Under the pieces are notes generated by a model. The model saw only the letters and a list, made by a program, of their open reading frames with translations. It was not told the DNA's origin and searched no databases. This document shows positions 44,619-52,653 of a DNA stretch of 64,000 nucleotides, one piece after another (the stretch's first letter is position 1; each line of letters opens with the position of its first letter). This DNA is from Mesorhizobium sp. B2-4-3 (GTDB lineage: Bacteria > Pseudomonadota > Alphaproteobacteria > Rhizobiales > Rhizobiaceae): assembly GCF_006442815.1 (NCBI RefSeq), contig NZ_VFVL01000026.1, forward strand, positions 27,852-91,851. Direction: 5' to 3'. The position numbers were made by a program, and so were the translations under genes.

Positions 44619-45866
44619 CTACTTGTTCGGCGCCTGGTCGATGATCGACTGCATGGTATCCTGCGCGTTCTTGATGGCGCCGTCGACGTCGTCGCCGAAG
44701 AACACCTCGTTGATCATCTGCGTCCACGGGCCGTTGGCGGAGTTGATCAGGTCGTTGAACACCACCGAATAAGGCGTCTTGCCCTTGGCCATCGCCTCGG
44801 CCGCCACCTGGTAGCGCGGGTCGAGATCCTTCAGCGCGTCCTTGGCGATGTCGTTGCGCACCGGCAGGCTGCCATATTTGGCAAGGATCGTCTGACCCTC
44901 CAGCGAATAGGCGAAGTCCAAAAACTCCTTCACCACGGCGATCTTCTTGGTGCCCTTGGTGACGACGAAATTGTCGCCGCCGGCGAAGGAAGACCAGCCG
45001 CCATCCTTGCCCGGCAGGAAGGTGATGCCGTAGTCGACGTCCGGGTACTGCGTGTTGAGCGCGCCGATGGCGAAGGCGCCGGACGGCGAGATGCCGATCT
45101 TGCCCCCGGCGAAGGCGGCGAAGAAATTGGCGCCGGTGTCGGTCTGCGCGCCCTCGGGCACCAGCCCCTTCTTGACCATCGAGCGGTAGAGGTCGATCGC
45201 GCCGCGCAGCTGCGGGCTGTCGAGCGTCGCCTTCGAGCCGTCCTCGGACAGGATGTCGCCGCCCGAGGCCCAGATCAGCGGCGTGAAGGTGAAGATGTTG
45301 CAGCCGCCGCAATTGCCGGAGAAGTAGAAGCCCTTGATGTCGCCGCCGAGCGCGTTGACCTTCTCGGCGTCGGCCTCGATCTCGGCCCAGTTGGCCGGGC
45401 CCTTCTCGGGGTCGAGCCCCGCCTGCTTGAACAGCTTCTTGTTCCAGATCAGCACCGAGGCGTCGGCCGAGAACGGCAGGCCGTAGATGCGGTCCTTATA
45501 GGTGCCGGTCTTCACATGCGCCGGCGACAGGCTGGCAAAATAGGGCAAGGATTTCGCCCAGTCGGTGATGTCCTCCAACTGGCCGGCGGCGGCGAAGGAC
45601 GGCGTGTAGATGAGATCCAGCGAGAGCGCGTCGGGCGCGGTGCCGCCGGCGGCGGCGGCGCCATATTTCGGGATGATCTCGGCATTGGGGATGATGTCGA
45701 GCTTGACCTGGTCCTTGTTGGCCTTGTTGAAGGCGTCGACGATGCGCGGCATGAAGTTCGAGCCGTCGGCGCGCACCCAGATGTTGGCGGTCTCGGCGGA
45801 CGCCGCCTGCAGGCCGCCGCCGATGACGGCCGCGGCTAAAGTCAGCTTCGCAAACATGGTCTTCAT
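44619..45866 (-). CDS. Extracellular solute-binding protein, family 1 (sugar ABC transporter)
   Basis: A 415-residue periplasmic sugar-binding protein. The signal peptide is MKTMFAKLTLAAAVIGGGLQAASA, cleaved before ETANIWVRA. ATG 45866 follows TGAGGAGGAGTAAT; an in-frame ATG 13 codons earlier is less likely. Family 1 features are PDALSLDLIYTPSFAAAGQLEDIT, YGLPFSADASVLIWNKKLFKQAGLDP and the C-terminal LINSANGPWTQMINEV. It should deliver an arabinose-containing sugar to the permeases downstream, given the GH127 gene in the same operon. Confidence 0.94.
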   Translation of the reverse strand: MKTMFAKLTLAAAVIGGGLQAASAETANIWVRADGSNFMPRIVDAFNKANKDQVKLDIIPNAEIIPKYGAAAAGGTAPDALSLDLIYTPSFAAAGQLEDITDWAKSLPYFASLSPAHVKTGTYKDRIYGLPFSADASVLIWNKKLFKQAGLDPEKGPANWAEIEADAEKVNALGGDIKGFYFSGNCGGCNIFTFTPLIWASGGDILSEDGSKATLDSPQLRGAIDLYRSMVKKGLVPEGAQTDTGANFFAAFAGGKIGISPSGAFAIGALNTQYPDVDYGITFLPGKDGGWSSFAGGDNFVVTKGTKKIAVVKEFLDFAYSLEGQTILAKYGSLPVRNDIAKDALKDLDPRYQVAAEAMAKGKTPYSVVFNDLINSANGPWTQMINEVFFGDDVDGAIKNAQDTMQSIIDQAPNK

Positions 45867-45899
45867 ATTACTCCTCCTCATGGTTCTCCTCCCTGTTTT

Positions 45900-45933
45900 G
45901 GCCACGCCGCCCGGTCTATCCGGGCGCGTGGCC
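45900..45933. other. Strong hairpin between lacI-type gene and binding-protein gene
   Basis: GGCCACG-C-CGCCCGG-TCTAT-CCGGGCG-CGTGGCC folds into a near-perfect stem with one bulged C. On the minus strand it lies between the regulator stop and the binding-protein ribosome site and is followed by AAAAC, not T's, so it is not a canonical terminator. It may block read-through translation or protect the downstream message. Confidence 0.6.
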
Positions 45934-45941
45934 TTGTTGCT

Positions 45942-46991
45942 TCATTGCGGCGGACTGCCGCATGACTGACGCACCACCAGCCGGCACGGCAGTTTCCTGA
46001 TGCCCGGCGCGGCCGGATGGCCCTCGACGAGCGAAAGCAAGGCAAGCCCGGCCTCGCGCCCGAGGCTCGCCAGGTTCATGTCGACGGAGGTCAGCGGCGG
46101 GCGCGTCGCCTCGGCCACGATCTCCCAATTGTCGAAGCCGATGACGCCGACATCGTCCGGCACGCTAATGCCGCGCTCGCGCAGCGCATCGATGACGCCG
46201 CGGGCGATCTGGTCGTTGCCGCAGAAGACGGCGTCCGGCCAGCCTTCCCTCCCCACCTTGCCGAACAGCCTTGCCACCGCATCGTGGCCCCAGGCCTCCG
46301 ACCAGGCGCCGAGCAGCGGTTCGCTGGCGGCCAGGCCGTTCTCCTTCAGGACGTCGCGCCAGGCCTCGGCGCGCGTATGCACCACGGCGAAGCTTGCCGG
46401 CCCAGTGACATGGGCGATGCGCCGGCGTCCGAGCCGCACAAACCGCTCGACCGCCAGCCGCGCGCCGCCGGCATCGTCGGAGACCAGCCCAACCGCGCCG
46501 GGATCCGGTTGCGTGAAGGCGTAGACGACCGGAATGCGCAGATTGGAGAGATCGACCGGCAGATGGCGGTCGATGCGTTTTCCGGTGGCGACAATGCCGT
46601 CGACGCGCTTGTCGAGCATGGCCTCGACATGCAACTGGCCGAGCCGCTGGTCGTCCTCGACATTGCACAGGAACACCGAGACGCCCTTGTCGACCAGCGC
46701 ATCCGAAACGCCGGCCATCAGCGGCAGCGAGAAGCGGCCATAGGTATCGTTGGTGAGCAGCCCGACGGTGAAGGAGCGTTTTCGCAACAGGCTCTGCGCC
46801 AGGCTGTTCGGCCGGAAGCCGAGCAGCCGCGCCGTCTCGCGGATGCGCTCGCGCGTCTCCGCCGTCATGCGCCCCTGCCCGTTCAGCGCCTTGGACGCCG
46901 TCGCGACGCTGACGCCGGCCGCGGCCGCAACCTCGCGCAGCGTGACCGGCGGCTTGGCGGAAACTGGCGCTGGCTCGGCGTCGGTGGACAT
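45942..46991 (-). CDS. LacI-family transcriptional regulator
   Basis: A 349-residue LacI regulator. The HTH and hinge helix (VTLREVAAAAGVSVATASKALNGQGRMTAETRERI, LLGFRPNSLAQSLLRKRS) are followed by a sugar-binding domain (VGLLTNDTYGRFSLPLMAGVSDAL, DDVGVIGFDNWEIVAEATRPPLTSVDM). ATG 46991 was chosen with AAGGA 11 bases upstream. It heads the arabinofuranoside operon. Two copies of GGGAAAAGGTTTTCTC lie upstream and are likely its own operators, so autoregulation and control of the operon are expected. Confidence 0.93.
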   Translation of the reverse strand: MSTDAEPAPVSAKPPVTLREVAAAAGVSVATASKALNGQGRMTAETRERIRETARLLGFRPNSLAQSLLRKRSFTVGLLTNDTYGRFSLPLMAGVSDALVDKGVSVFLCNVEDDQRLGQLHVEAMLDKRVDGIVATGKRIDRHLPVDLSNLRIPVVYAFTQPDPGAVGLVSDDAGGARLAVERFVRLGRRRIAHVTGPASFAVVHTRAEAWRDVLKENGLAASEPLLGAWSEAWGHDAVARLFGKVGREGWPDAVFCGNDQIARGVIDALRERGISVPDDVGVIGFDNWEIVAEATRPPLTSVDMNLASLGREAGLALLSLVEGHPAAPGIRKLPCRLVVRQSCGSPPQ

Positions 46992-47013
46992 GGGCGCGAC
47001 GGATTCCTTAGCT

Positions 47014-47029
47014 GGGAAAAGGTTTTCTC
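47014..47029. promoter_or_regulatory. Predicted LacI-type operator, proximal copy
   Basis: GGGAAAAGGTTTTCTC is an imperfect palindrome with arms GAAAA and TTTTC around GG, 23 bases before the regulator's ATG. LacI-family operators commonly have this kind of symmetric layout, though the usual CG centre is absent. Confidence 0.65.
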
Positions 47030-47081
47030 TTATCGCCCTGCGCGGTGATGACGGATGAGGCCAGCGAGCGCGGAGCGGGTT

Positions 47082-47097
47082 GGGAAAAGGTTTTCTC
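47082..47097. promoter_or_regulatory. Predicted LacI-type operator, distal copy
   Basis: An identical 16-bp copy of the site at 47014, shifted 68 bases. Two identical copies would permit cooperative or looped binding by the LacI protein. Confidence 0.65.
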
Positions 47098-47245
47098 AGG
47101 GGGAGATTAGGGGAAGGTGGCGGGGTTGGCAAGGGGATGCCGGGCCCTGCTCTTCAACCGGGGATGACAGAGAAAAAGCAAGGAGACGCTTAGGCCCCTT
47201 GCTGGTCGTTCGCACTAAACCTTCTATTACGCCACAAGGTCGATT

Positions 47246-48391
47246 TTAATCTTCTGGGTCGCCATAGTCAGGCTCAATGTAGTCAAAATCGACGGAGCTT
47301 TCGCTTTGAACCACCTCTGTTTCTTCTACTTCAAATTTCGCGAAAGGATCACCAACAATTGTTACCGTTAATACAAAAGGCATTTCTTCTGTTTGATCAG
47401 CTATCACTGACCCGATCGGCACCTCATCCTTGTCAATCCAATCAGTTACAAAGAAATTAAACGTACAGCTAATTTCGACGGACGCGGAAAGAGAAATTTC
47501 AAGCACATAAACTCCATCCTCCTCACTATGATCGACGACTTTGAAAATAGGTTCCTCAAAATGAGTAATGCCAAGGAATTTTTTCTCTGGGAGATCGTGC
47601 TCGTAAAAATATGCCGCACTCGCCTGAACATGTAAATCCATGCTGTCAATGTAATTATCGAGTTCGACCTTGATCGCCTTTTCCAACTGCGGGAGTTCTC
47701 CCGCCTCGAACTTTTCCGACAATTGCGCTGCGACAAGAAAGGGCAGCCGTTGGAGAAGGGACATGGCCGTTCCAAGGTCCGGAACGCACACAAGATTTCC
47801 TGAGTCCGCACCGAAGGCCCGCCATCCTCCGTCATTTGATACGACGAGCATCAGGGTATTTTTTTCCGTTGCGTAATGATTAAGGGTCCTCACCGCAATC
47901 GCGTCAGGAAATTCGTGCTTCTTGTCGGGCTTGTTCCCAAAGGGCGGTCTAAGCTCAAAATAGTCATCGACGAGATCGCGAATCTCAACTTTTCCTTGTG
48001 CCTCAACAATCTTCAATCCCGTTTCTTTCTGAAAGGCGTTAAGCCGTTGCTGAGTAACCTTGACCGCCGAGTTTCCACCGAACAGGCCTACCTGTAGCTT
48101 GTCCCGCTCTTGTTTGCCGATGTTCCAGGATCCGCCAACCTTTTTGATAACAGAGGTCAGGCGCGCCTCCGCTTCCTCGGCCTCGTGGATCATATGGCGC
48201 TGTAGCTCGCGATGAACGATGTCCGAAAGAACCAGCTCAATTTCTGAGTCACGGAACTGCGAAAGGCGCTTGAGCAGCCCGTACTCCAAGCCATTGTTAT
48301 ATCTCTCGAATACATTTGTATCGATCGTGAGGAGGGTAACCTGCCCATCATGTATCGCTTTTGCCAACTGCTCCACGGTCAATTCCGGCAA
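47246..48391 (-). CDS. PIN-domain protein (DUF4935-like)
   Basis: A 381-residue protein whose N-terminal half is a PIN ribonuclease-like domain. Candidate metal-binding acids are D24 (TIDTNVF), E62 (VHRELQRH), D163 (FPDAIAV) and D187 (VVSNDGGW), the four expected positions. Residues about 200-381 form a beta-rich, strongly acidic C-terminal region (SLSASVEISCTFNFFVTDW) that I do not recognise. GC is visibly lower than the surrounding chromosome. It lies 70 bp after the DUF3732 gene on the same strand, as the last gene of the ABC-3C-like unit. It may be an accessory RNase effector; whether it belongs to the system is inference. Confidence 0.8.
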   Translation of the reverse strand: MPELTVEQLAKAIHDGQVTLLTIDTNVFERYNNGLEYGLLKRLSQFRDSEIELVLSDIVHRELQRHMIHEAEEAEARLTSVIKKVGGSWNIGKQERDKLQVGLFGGNSAVKVTQQRLNAFQKETGLKIVEAQGKVEIRDLVDDYFELRPPFGNKPDKKHEFPDAIAVRTLNHYATEKNTLMLVVSNDGGWRAFGADSGNLVCVPDLGTAMSLLQRLPFLVAAQLSEKFEAGELPQLEKAIKVELDNYIDSMDLHVQASAAYFYEHDLPEKKFLGITHFEEPIFKVVDHSEEDGVYVLEISLSASVEISCTFNFFVTDWIDKDEVPIGSVIADQTEEMPFVLTVTIVGDPFAKFEVEETEVVQSESSVDFDYIEPDYGDPED

Positions 48392-48461
48392 TTTTCTGAT
48401 CCCTTAGTTCACTGCGACCGAAGAAAGGCTGCGCATTTTGTCAATTCCGCCTTCGTGCGTC

Positions 48462-50417
48462 TTACGGACTGCTAACCAGCCAGTGGGGTGGAACGAGCTT
48501 CTCGTCACCTCGCCATTCCTGCGCCAGAACCACACCTTCGATCTCACCCCACACGTCATCACCCGCGTGGTCGAGAACAATCGCTTGAAGTTGACCCTTT
48601 CCTCGCACGATCTCACTGGCTATCGCTTCAAACACCTTCCTAACGGCCGCAATATCCTCATCCCGGGTGCGCCCGACGCGAGTTTCTCCCCCTGCCGTGT
48701 CAAACCCTCGCGGGAAGTACACCTGACTTGGTTGATCATAGATCAGCATTCCAGGAACTGAATGTGGCCCCTCAATGAAGAAGCGCTGTAGCGCCAATGT
48801 AATGGCCACATGATACGCAAGCCAGTTTGCGCCACTTCCAATTTCCCAGAGATAGTCCTCACGATCGGTGTGTATGACCTTGATCGTGAGATCATTAACC
48901 ATCAGCTGTATAGGTGCGTTTGGCCACTCCGCATCTAAGTTCGGGATAATAGCAGCCGCAAAGGTTTCAATCTGCCGCAAAGCGTTTTGTGTTTTTCGCT
49001 GCACTTGGGTTTCCGAGTAAATCCCGCGCAGTTCTTCTATGCGGGTTCTCAGCAGCGAAACTTCGTCGGCAAATAAAGAACCTTCCTCCGACCTATCAAA
49101 CGACACCAACGCTTGTTCAAGTCTTCCTATGAAGCGCTCAATCCGGTCTTGCCGGTAGGTAAGGGCACGAACTTGCTCAGACTGTTGCTCCAGAAGAGCG
49201 ATCTCCTGCCTAACTGCGATAAGGTTTGCGGTTGCCGACTCAACCTCTTCCCGGAGTCTAAGCCGCTCCTTATCAAAGGTGTCTGACATGGTTGGCTGAG
49301 TGCGAAGCTGAACGTCTATCCCAGCCAACGCTTCGGTTAGCGTATCGAGCTTGTCCCGACCACCGTCGCCAAGGGCGACTAGAACGTCGCCTGCGTCGTC
49401 AGCACGAGCCTTGAGCCACGATGCCACGTTTAATCTGTCACGCTGGATGCGGATAGCCGAGCCATATGCTTGGCTGCTCGTTAGTAGCCGTTGAATTTCA
49501 TTTAGCCGATGGCGTTGCTCCGCGAGCTTTCCTGCCGCATCGCTTTCGAGTTGCCGTAGCGCCTGCAGTCTCTCAATCGTAGGCTGGATAGACTCAATGG
49601 TGGCGAAGGCCGCGCGCGTATTCGCCCCTGTAGCGCGCCGCAATAAGTCGACGACCTCGTTCCACTCCGTGGGAATTTGGGTGTCGCTCGGAAGCAGGCC
49701 AAACTCGACCGCATTGCGAAGCCAAGCTTGTGTTTCGGTTTGCCATGCCCGCACAGCTGTGCGAGCGGCAGCAAGGGAAGCTTCCTTCCGTCGTAATTCT
49801 CGATTTAGCCGATCCATTTCCCAACGCGCTGCTAGCATTTCGGGCGTGAGGGCATCTAATACGTAGGGAAAGATGGCCTTTAGCTTATCTCGATGCTCAG
49901 ACGTATCAGCGTTGAAAAACAACACCATTGGGTTGGCCACAATATACTGCGGTTGGAACGTAAACGCGATCAAATCGCGAAAGCTCACTCGCGCGACCTC
50001 GCTGTCCGGATTAAGCCCGAGTTGGGAAAGACCAGCCAGCTTGTCTAGCATTCGCTTAACGATCTCGGCCGTAGTGTTTTTGTCAGGGGAATGCTCAGGC
50101 GCTTCGACGGTGTCCCCTTCGAGCACAAACATATCCCCAGTCTGCCGCGCCTCCCCAGGCTCCCGACGCGCCAGCAGCTTTTGCCCTTCGATCGTCTCGA
50201 TAACGATGCCGAACCAAGAACAGGCGTCGCGAATCGTGCCCACAGGAATGCTGCATTTTCCTGAAGCAAGGCAATAATCGATGATTGGAATTACGGCGGA
50301 CTTGCCTGTTTTCGAAGCACCGCTGATCACATTGACCATGCCGGGTTCGAACTCCACGATGCGTGGAGAATGGCCGGCACGGGACCAAAGGATGAGCTTT
50401 AATATCTGAAAGTGCAT
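48462..50417 (-). CDS. DUF3732 SMC/RecF-like ABC ATPase (ABC-three-component system)
   Basis: A 651-residue ATPase. The N-terminal lobe holds Walker A GASKTGKS (G33-S40) and IIDYCLASGKCSIPVGTIRDACSWFG, the DUF3732 hallmark. SFRDLIAFTFQPQYIVANP contains the Q-loop. The middle (about 220-500) is long coiled coil, as in SMC/Rad50 proteins. The C-terminal lobe has Walker B GMLIYDQPSQVYFP. The ATG (50415-50417) overlaps the stop of the middle-component gene by one base (TAATG). In ABC-3C systems this protein is the ATP-driven sensor or motor that is thought to act on nucleoprotein and trigger the effector. Confidence 0.92.
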   Translation of the reverse strand: MHFQILKLILWSRAGHSPRIVEFEPGMVNVISGASKTGKSAVIPIIDYCLASGKCSIPVGTIRDACSWFGIVIETIEGQKLLARREPGEARQTGDMFVLEGDTVEAPEHSPDKNTTAEIVKRMLDKLAGLSQLGLNPDSEVARVSFRDLIAFTFQPQYIVANPMVLFFNADTSEHRDKLKAIFPYVLDALTPEMLAARWEMDRLNRELRRKEASLAAARTAVRAWQTETQAWLRNAVEFGLLPSDTQIPTEWNEVVDLLRRATGANTRAAFATIESIQPTIERLQALRQLESDAAGKLAEQRHRLNEIQRLLTSSQAYGSAIRIQRDRLNVASWLKARADDAGDVLVALGDGGRDKLDTLTEALAGIDVQLRTQPTMSDTFDKERLRLREEVESATANLIAVRQEIALLEQQSEQVRALTYRQDRIERFIGRLEQALVSFDRSEEGSLFADEVSLLRTRIEELRGIYSETQVQRKTQNALRQIETFAAAIIPNLDAEWPNAPIQLMVNDLTIKVIHTDREDYLWEIGSGANWLAYHVAITLALQRFFIEGPHSVPGMLIYDQPSQVYFPRGFDTAGGETRVGRTRDEDIAAVRKVFEAIASEIVRGKGQLQAIVLDHAGDDVWGEIEGVVLAQEWRGDEKLVPPHWLVSSP

Positions 50418-50905
50418 TACGGTTCGACCTGCAGAAGTGAGAATCCTTGATTTGACGGAAGCCGGGCCAGCCACCCGCCAAGTTTTTCCGCGCTAGCGAC
50501 GTGGTGCTTTAACCGATCCGGTGCTGAAGGCGGCTTGGCCTCATTTGAGCGCACAGCGGCTGTGTCATAATCAACGCTCAAAAGCTTGGTCGAGATGCCA
50601 GCCGCCATGGATTCAAGCGTCAAGCTACGCATTGCTAGTGCGCGATCGTGCACAGCGAACAAGCGCTCTCGCTCTTCAGCCAATTTTGAGACAAATTTTG
50701 CGAGGCCCGAACTCTGATTTGTAGAGCGAATTACACGCATCGTGGGACCATGAAGCACTAATGGCAGGACTAAGAAAAACTGCGTCAGTATTGGCAAGTC
50801 ACCCACTCGCTCAACCTGAAATCCTCTACCAAAATTCCAAAGCAGGAGTGCGCCGAATGCAGGATTCTGAACCAGTGCAACGGGTGATACCTCCGACTGT
50901 ACCAT
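50417..50905 (-). CDS. Three-component ABC system middle component
   Basis: A 162-residue protein matching the family called three-component ABC system middle component (DUF6521). It has QNPAFGALLLWNFGRGFQ at the start, then PILTQFFLVLPLVLHGPTMRVIRST, SSGLAKFVSKL and ERLFAVHDRALAMRSLTLESMAAGI. A kleisin- or bridge-like role between the ATPase and the effector has been proposed for the family. It overlaps the DUF3732 gene by one base and starts six bases after the effector gene ends, so all three are co-translated. Confidence 0.9.
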   Translation of the reverse strand: MVQSEVSPVALVQNPAFGALLLWNFGRGFQVERVGDLPILTQFFLVLPLVLHGPTMRVIRSTNQSSGLAKFVSKLAEERERLFAVHDRALAMRSLTLESMAAGISTKLLSVDYDTAAVRSNEAKPPSAPDRLKHHVASAEKLGGWLARLPSNQGFSLLQVEP

Positions 50906-50911
50906 CGCAAT

Positions 50912-52078
50912 TTACTCCAAGGGAAACAACGTCTGATACAGCGGATGCCAACCGACGCGACGGAGATCAGCGAGATCGTTGAAGGCACCAGCAATGAAAT
51001 GGGATGGAAGCGTGCGACCGTCCAACGGTAGCGTGGTTGCCGCACATCTTCGGTAGAGCGTACGACCTCGTCCAGGTTCATCCACGTTGGTGCAGGTGTC
51101 CTCGATTTCGTCACGAGCTATCTTATGTTGGCGTACCAATTGGTCGTCGAAATCACTCAAACTGTCCTCAACGATCAATCCTTCGTCGGCCCAGTGAACT
51201 TTGTCGGCCGTTGAACGTAGGTAGTCGCTGACTGCTGTAATCAGCATATCGTCGCTTGCATTGATTGCCTGAAGTTGCCTCACGAAAGTCGGCGCAGTGG
51301 TGACGACTGCACTAATCGCCCCTTCAGTTGGCGTCGGCGCCTTAGATGGAAGCATATTGGTTAGATTGGAACGTCCAGAGAACGTATGGAATTGTCGGCG
51401 GAATTTTGTCGCTGAAATAACGGGAGGCTTTCCCTCTCGGATAAGCTTGTCGACGCGATCGCGCGCTATTCCAATGGCCGCGGAGGTAAGCTCATCCAAT
51501 GCATCCGACGGGATGCCAGCGCGCACAAACTCACGGACACTCTCGACGGCATCTATCTCAGCGACAAGCTGAAACCGCTGGATGATAAGGCGGCAAACAT
51601 CATCACCAGCGCTCAAAAAGCGAATGATCTGCGGCGTGCACCCGATGTCGAGCTTCTTGGGGTCGACCAACTTCTTAATCTTCGCCAATGCATCGCCGAC
51701 CGCCACCGACGTCAGGGCCGAATGTAGTTGACCGACTAATGCACCAGTCTTAGCCGGCGTTACATATAGCCGGAAATCAGTCTTAGCTGGATCAATTGAA
51801 CCTGAAGAACAGAGATCGGCCCAATTTCCAAATGCCTTCCAAAGTTCTTCAGATCGATCAGCCGCGGGGTTTCCGGTGAGCGCACTTTTGTCCTGCTCCA
51901 GCAGGGTTGTTCCGTCTGACCGGTGGACTGCGATATCATCCAAATACTCTAGTGATACAGTATCGCCATCTGGAGCTTTGAAAAGGTGATGGCACAGTCG
52001 CAACTGCTGCAGCGAATAGCCAAGATATTGGCCAGCTGCCGTAGCCTTCAACGGTTTATCAATGACTAGCAGAGTCAC
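50912..52078 (-). CDS. ABC-three-component system effector with Cap4/DUF4297-like nuclease domain
   Basis: A 388-residue protein. Residues about 15-90 resemble the DUF4297/Cap4 dsDNA endonuclease fold: AGQYLGYSLQQLRLCHHLF, then VSLEYLDDIAV (E44, D47, D48), LEQDK (E61-K64) in the place of the (D/E/Q)xK, and LWKAFGNW (79-86). The rest matches the C-terminal region of ABC-3C effectors (CTPQIIRFLS, EIEDTCTNVDEPG, AGAFNDLADLRRVGWHPLY). The start is GTG 52078: an in-frame stop lies directly upstream and no ATG is available nearby. It is the first gene of the unit. DNA cleavage is inferred from motifs only. Confidence 0.82.
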   Translation of the reverse strand: MTLLVIDKPLKATAAGQYLGYSLQQLRLCHHLFKAPDGDTVSLEYLDDIAVHRSDGTTLLEQDKSALTGNPAADRSEELWKAFGNWADLCSSGSIDPAKTDFRLYVTPAKTGALVGQLHSALTSVAVGDALAKIKKLVDPKKLDIGCTPQIIRFLSAGDDVCRLIIQRFQLVAEIDAVESVREFVRAGIPSDALDELTSAAIGIARDRVDKLIREGKPPVISATKFRRQFHTFSGRSNLTNMLPSKAPTPTEGAISAVVTTAPTFVRQLQAINASDDMLITAVSDYLRSTADKVHWADEGLIVEDSLSDFDDQLVRQHKIARDEIEDTCTNVDEPGRGRTLYRRCAATTLPLDGRTLPSHFIAGAFNDLADLRRVGWHPLYQTLFPLE

Positions 52079-52296
52079 CTATCCTGACGCACTACAGGTG
52101 CATCCCCCAAGAATCATCCCGACCCAGAACACTAGATTATCCGCAGACGAGCCCCGTATTCAACCTTGTATGAGATGAGGCCTCGCCACCTCGCCCAGAC
52201 ACGCGGAGCACCGCCGCAAGGCACGAGCAGACAGCTTATTCCACCCCACTCACATTTCTGCTTGAATACCGCCTCCACCCACCCCGGAGCACCCCC

Positions 52297-52590
52297 ATCT
52301 CCACCGATCCCTTCGCCCCGCTCCGCCAACGTTTCCTCGCCCGCTGCGCCGATCAGCTCGCCGAGCTGAAGGCCATAGCGGGTGAAAGCGCGCCCCTGCC
52401 CGGCAACGACTCGCTGGTCCGCCTCGCTCATTCGCTGGCCGGCGCCGCGGGCACGTTCGGGTTTGCGGAGATCAGCGCGCGGGCGTCGGTGCTGGAGACG
52501 TTGCTGATCGAGCAGGCGGATGGCGCAAGCGTGCGCGCGGCGCTTGATGCTTTGATCGCGGAGATCGAGCGGACGCTGGGCGTGATATGA
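52297..52590 (+). pseudogene. Hpt-domain protein, no canonical start codon
   Basis: A clear histidine phosphotransfer domain (FAPLRQRFLARCADQLAELKAI, RLAHSLAGAAGTFGF with the phosphoryl-acceptor histidine, EISARASVLETLL). The frame is open from 52174 to the TGA at 52588-52590 but holds no ATG, GTG or TTG before the histidine; the first is a GTG at 52489. The likely start is ATC at 52297: ISTDPFAPL resembles MSTDPFAPL and GGAG lies about seven bases upstream. It could be a rare AUC start or a broken gene. It lies at the edge of the ABC-3C island and opposite the sensor/polysaccharide cluster. Confidence 0.7.
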
Positions 52591-52653
52591 CGCTGACCTG
52601 AGCCGCCGGCCGGGGGGCTTACCTCTTTGCAGTGCTGACGCCGCCCGCCGCGC

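Noticed and set aside
45900..45933. Rho-independent terminator between the LacI gene and the binding-protein gene
   Set aside because: The stem is strong but the minus strand continues with AAAAC, not a T-run.
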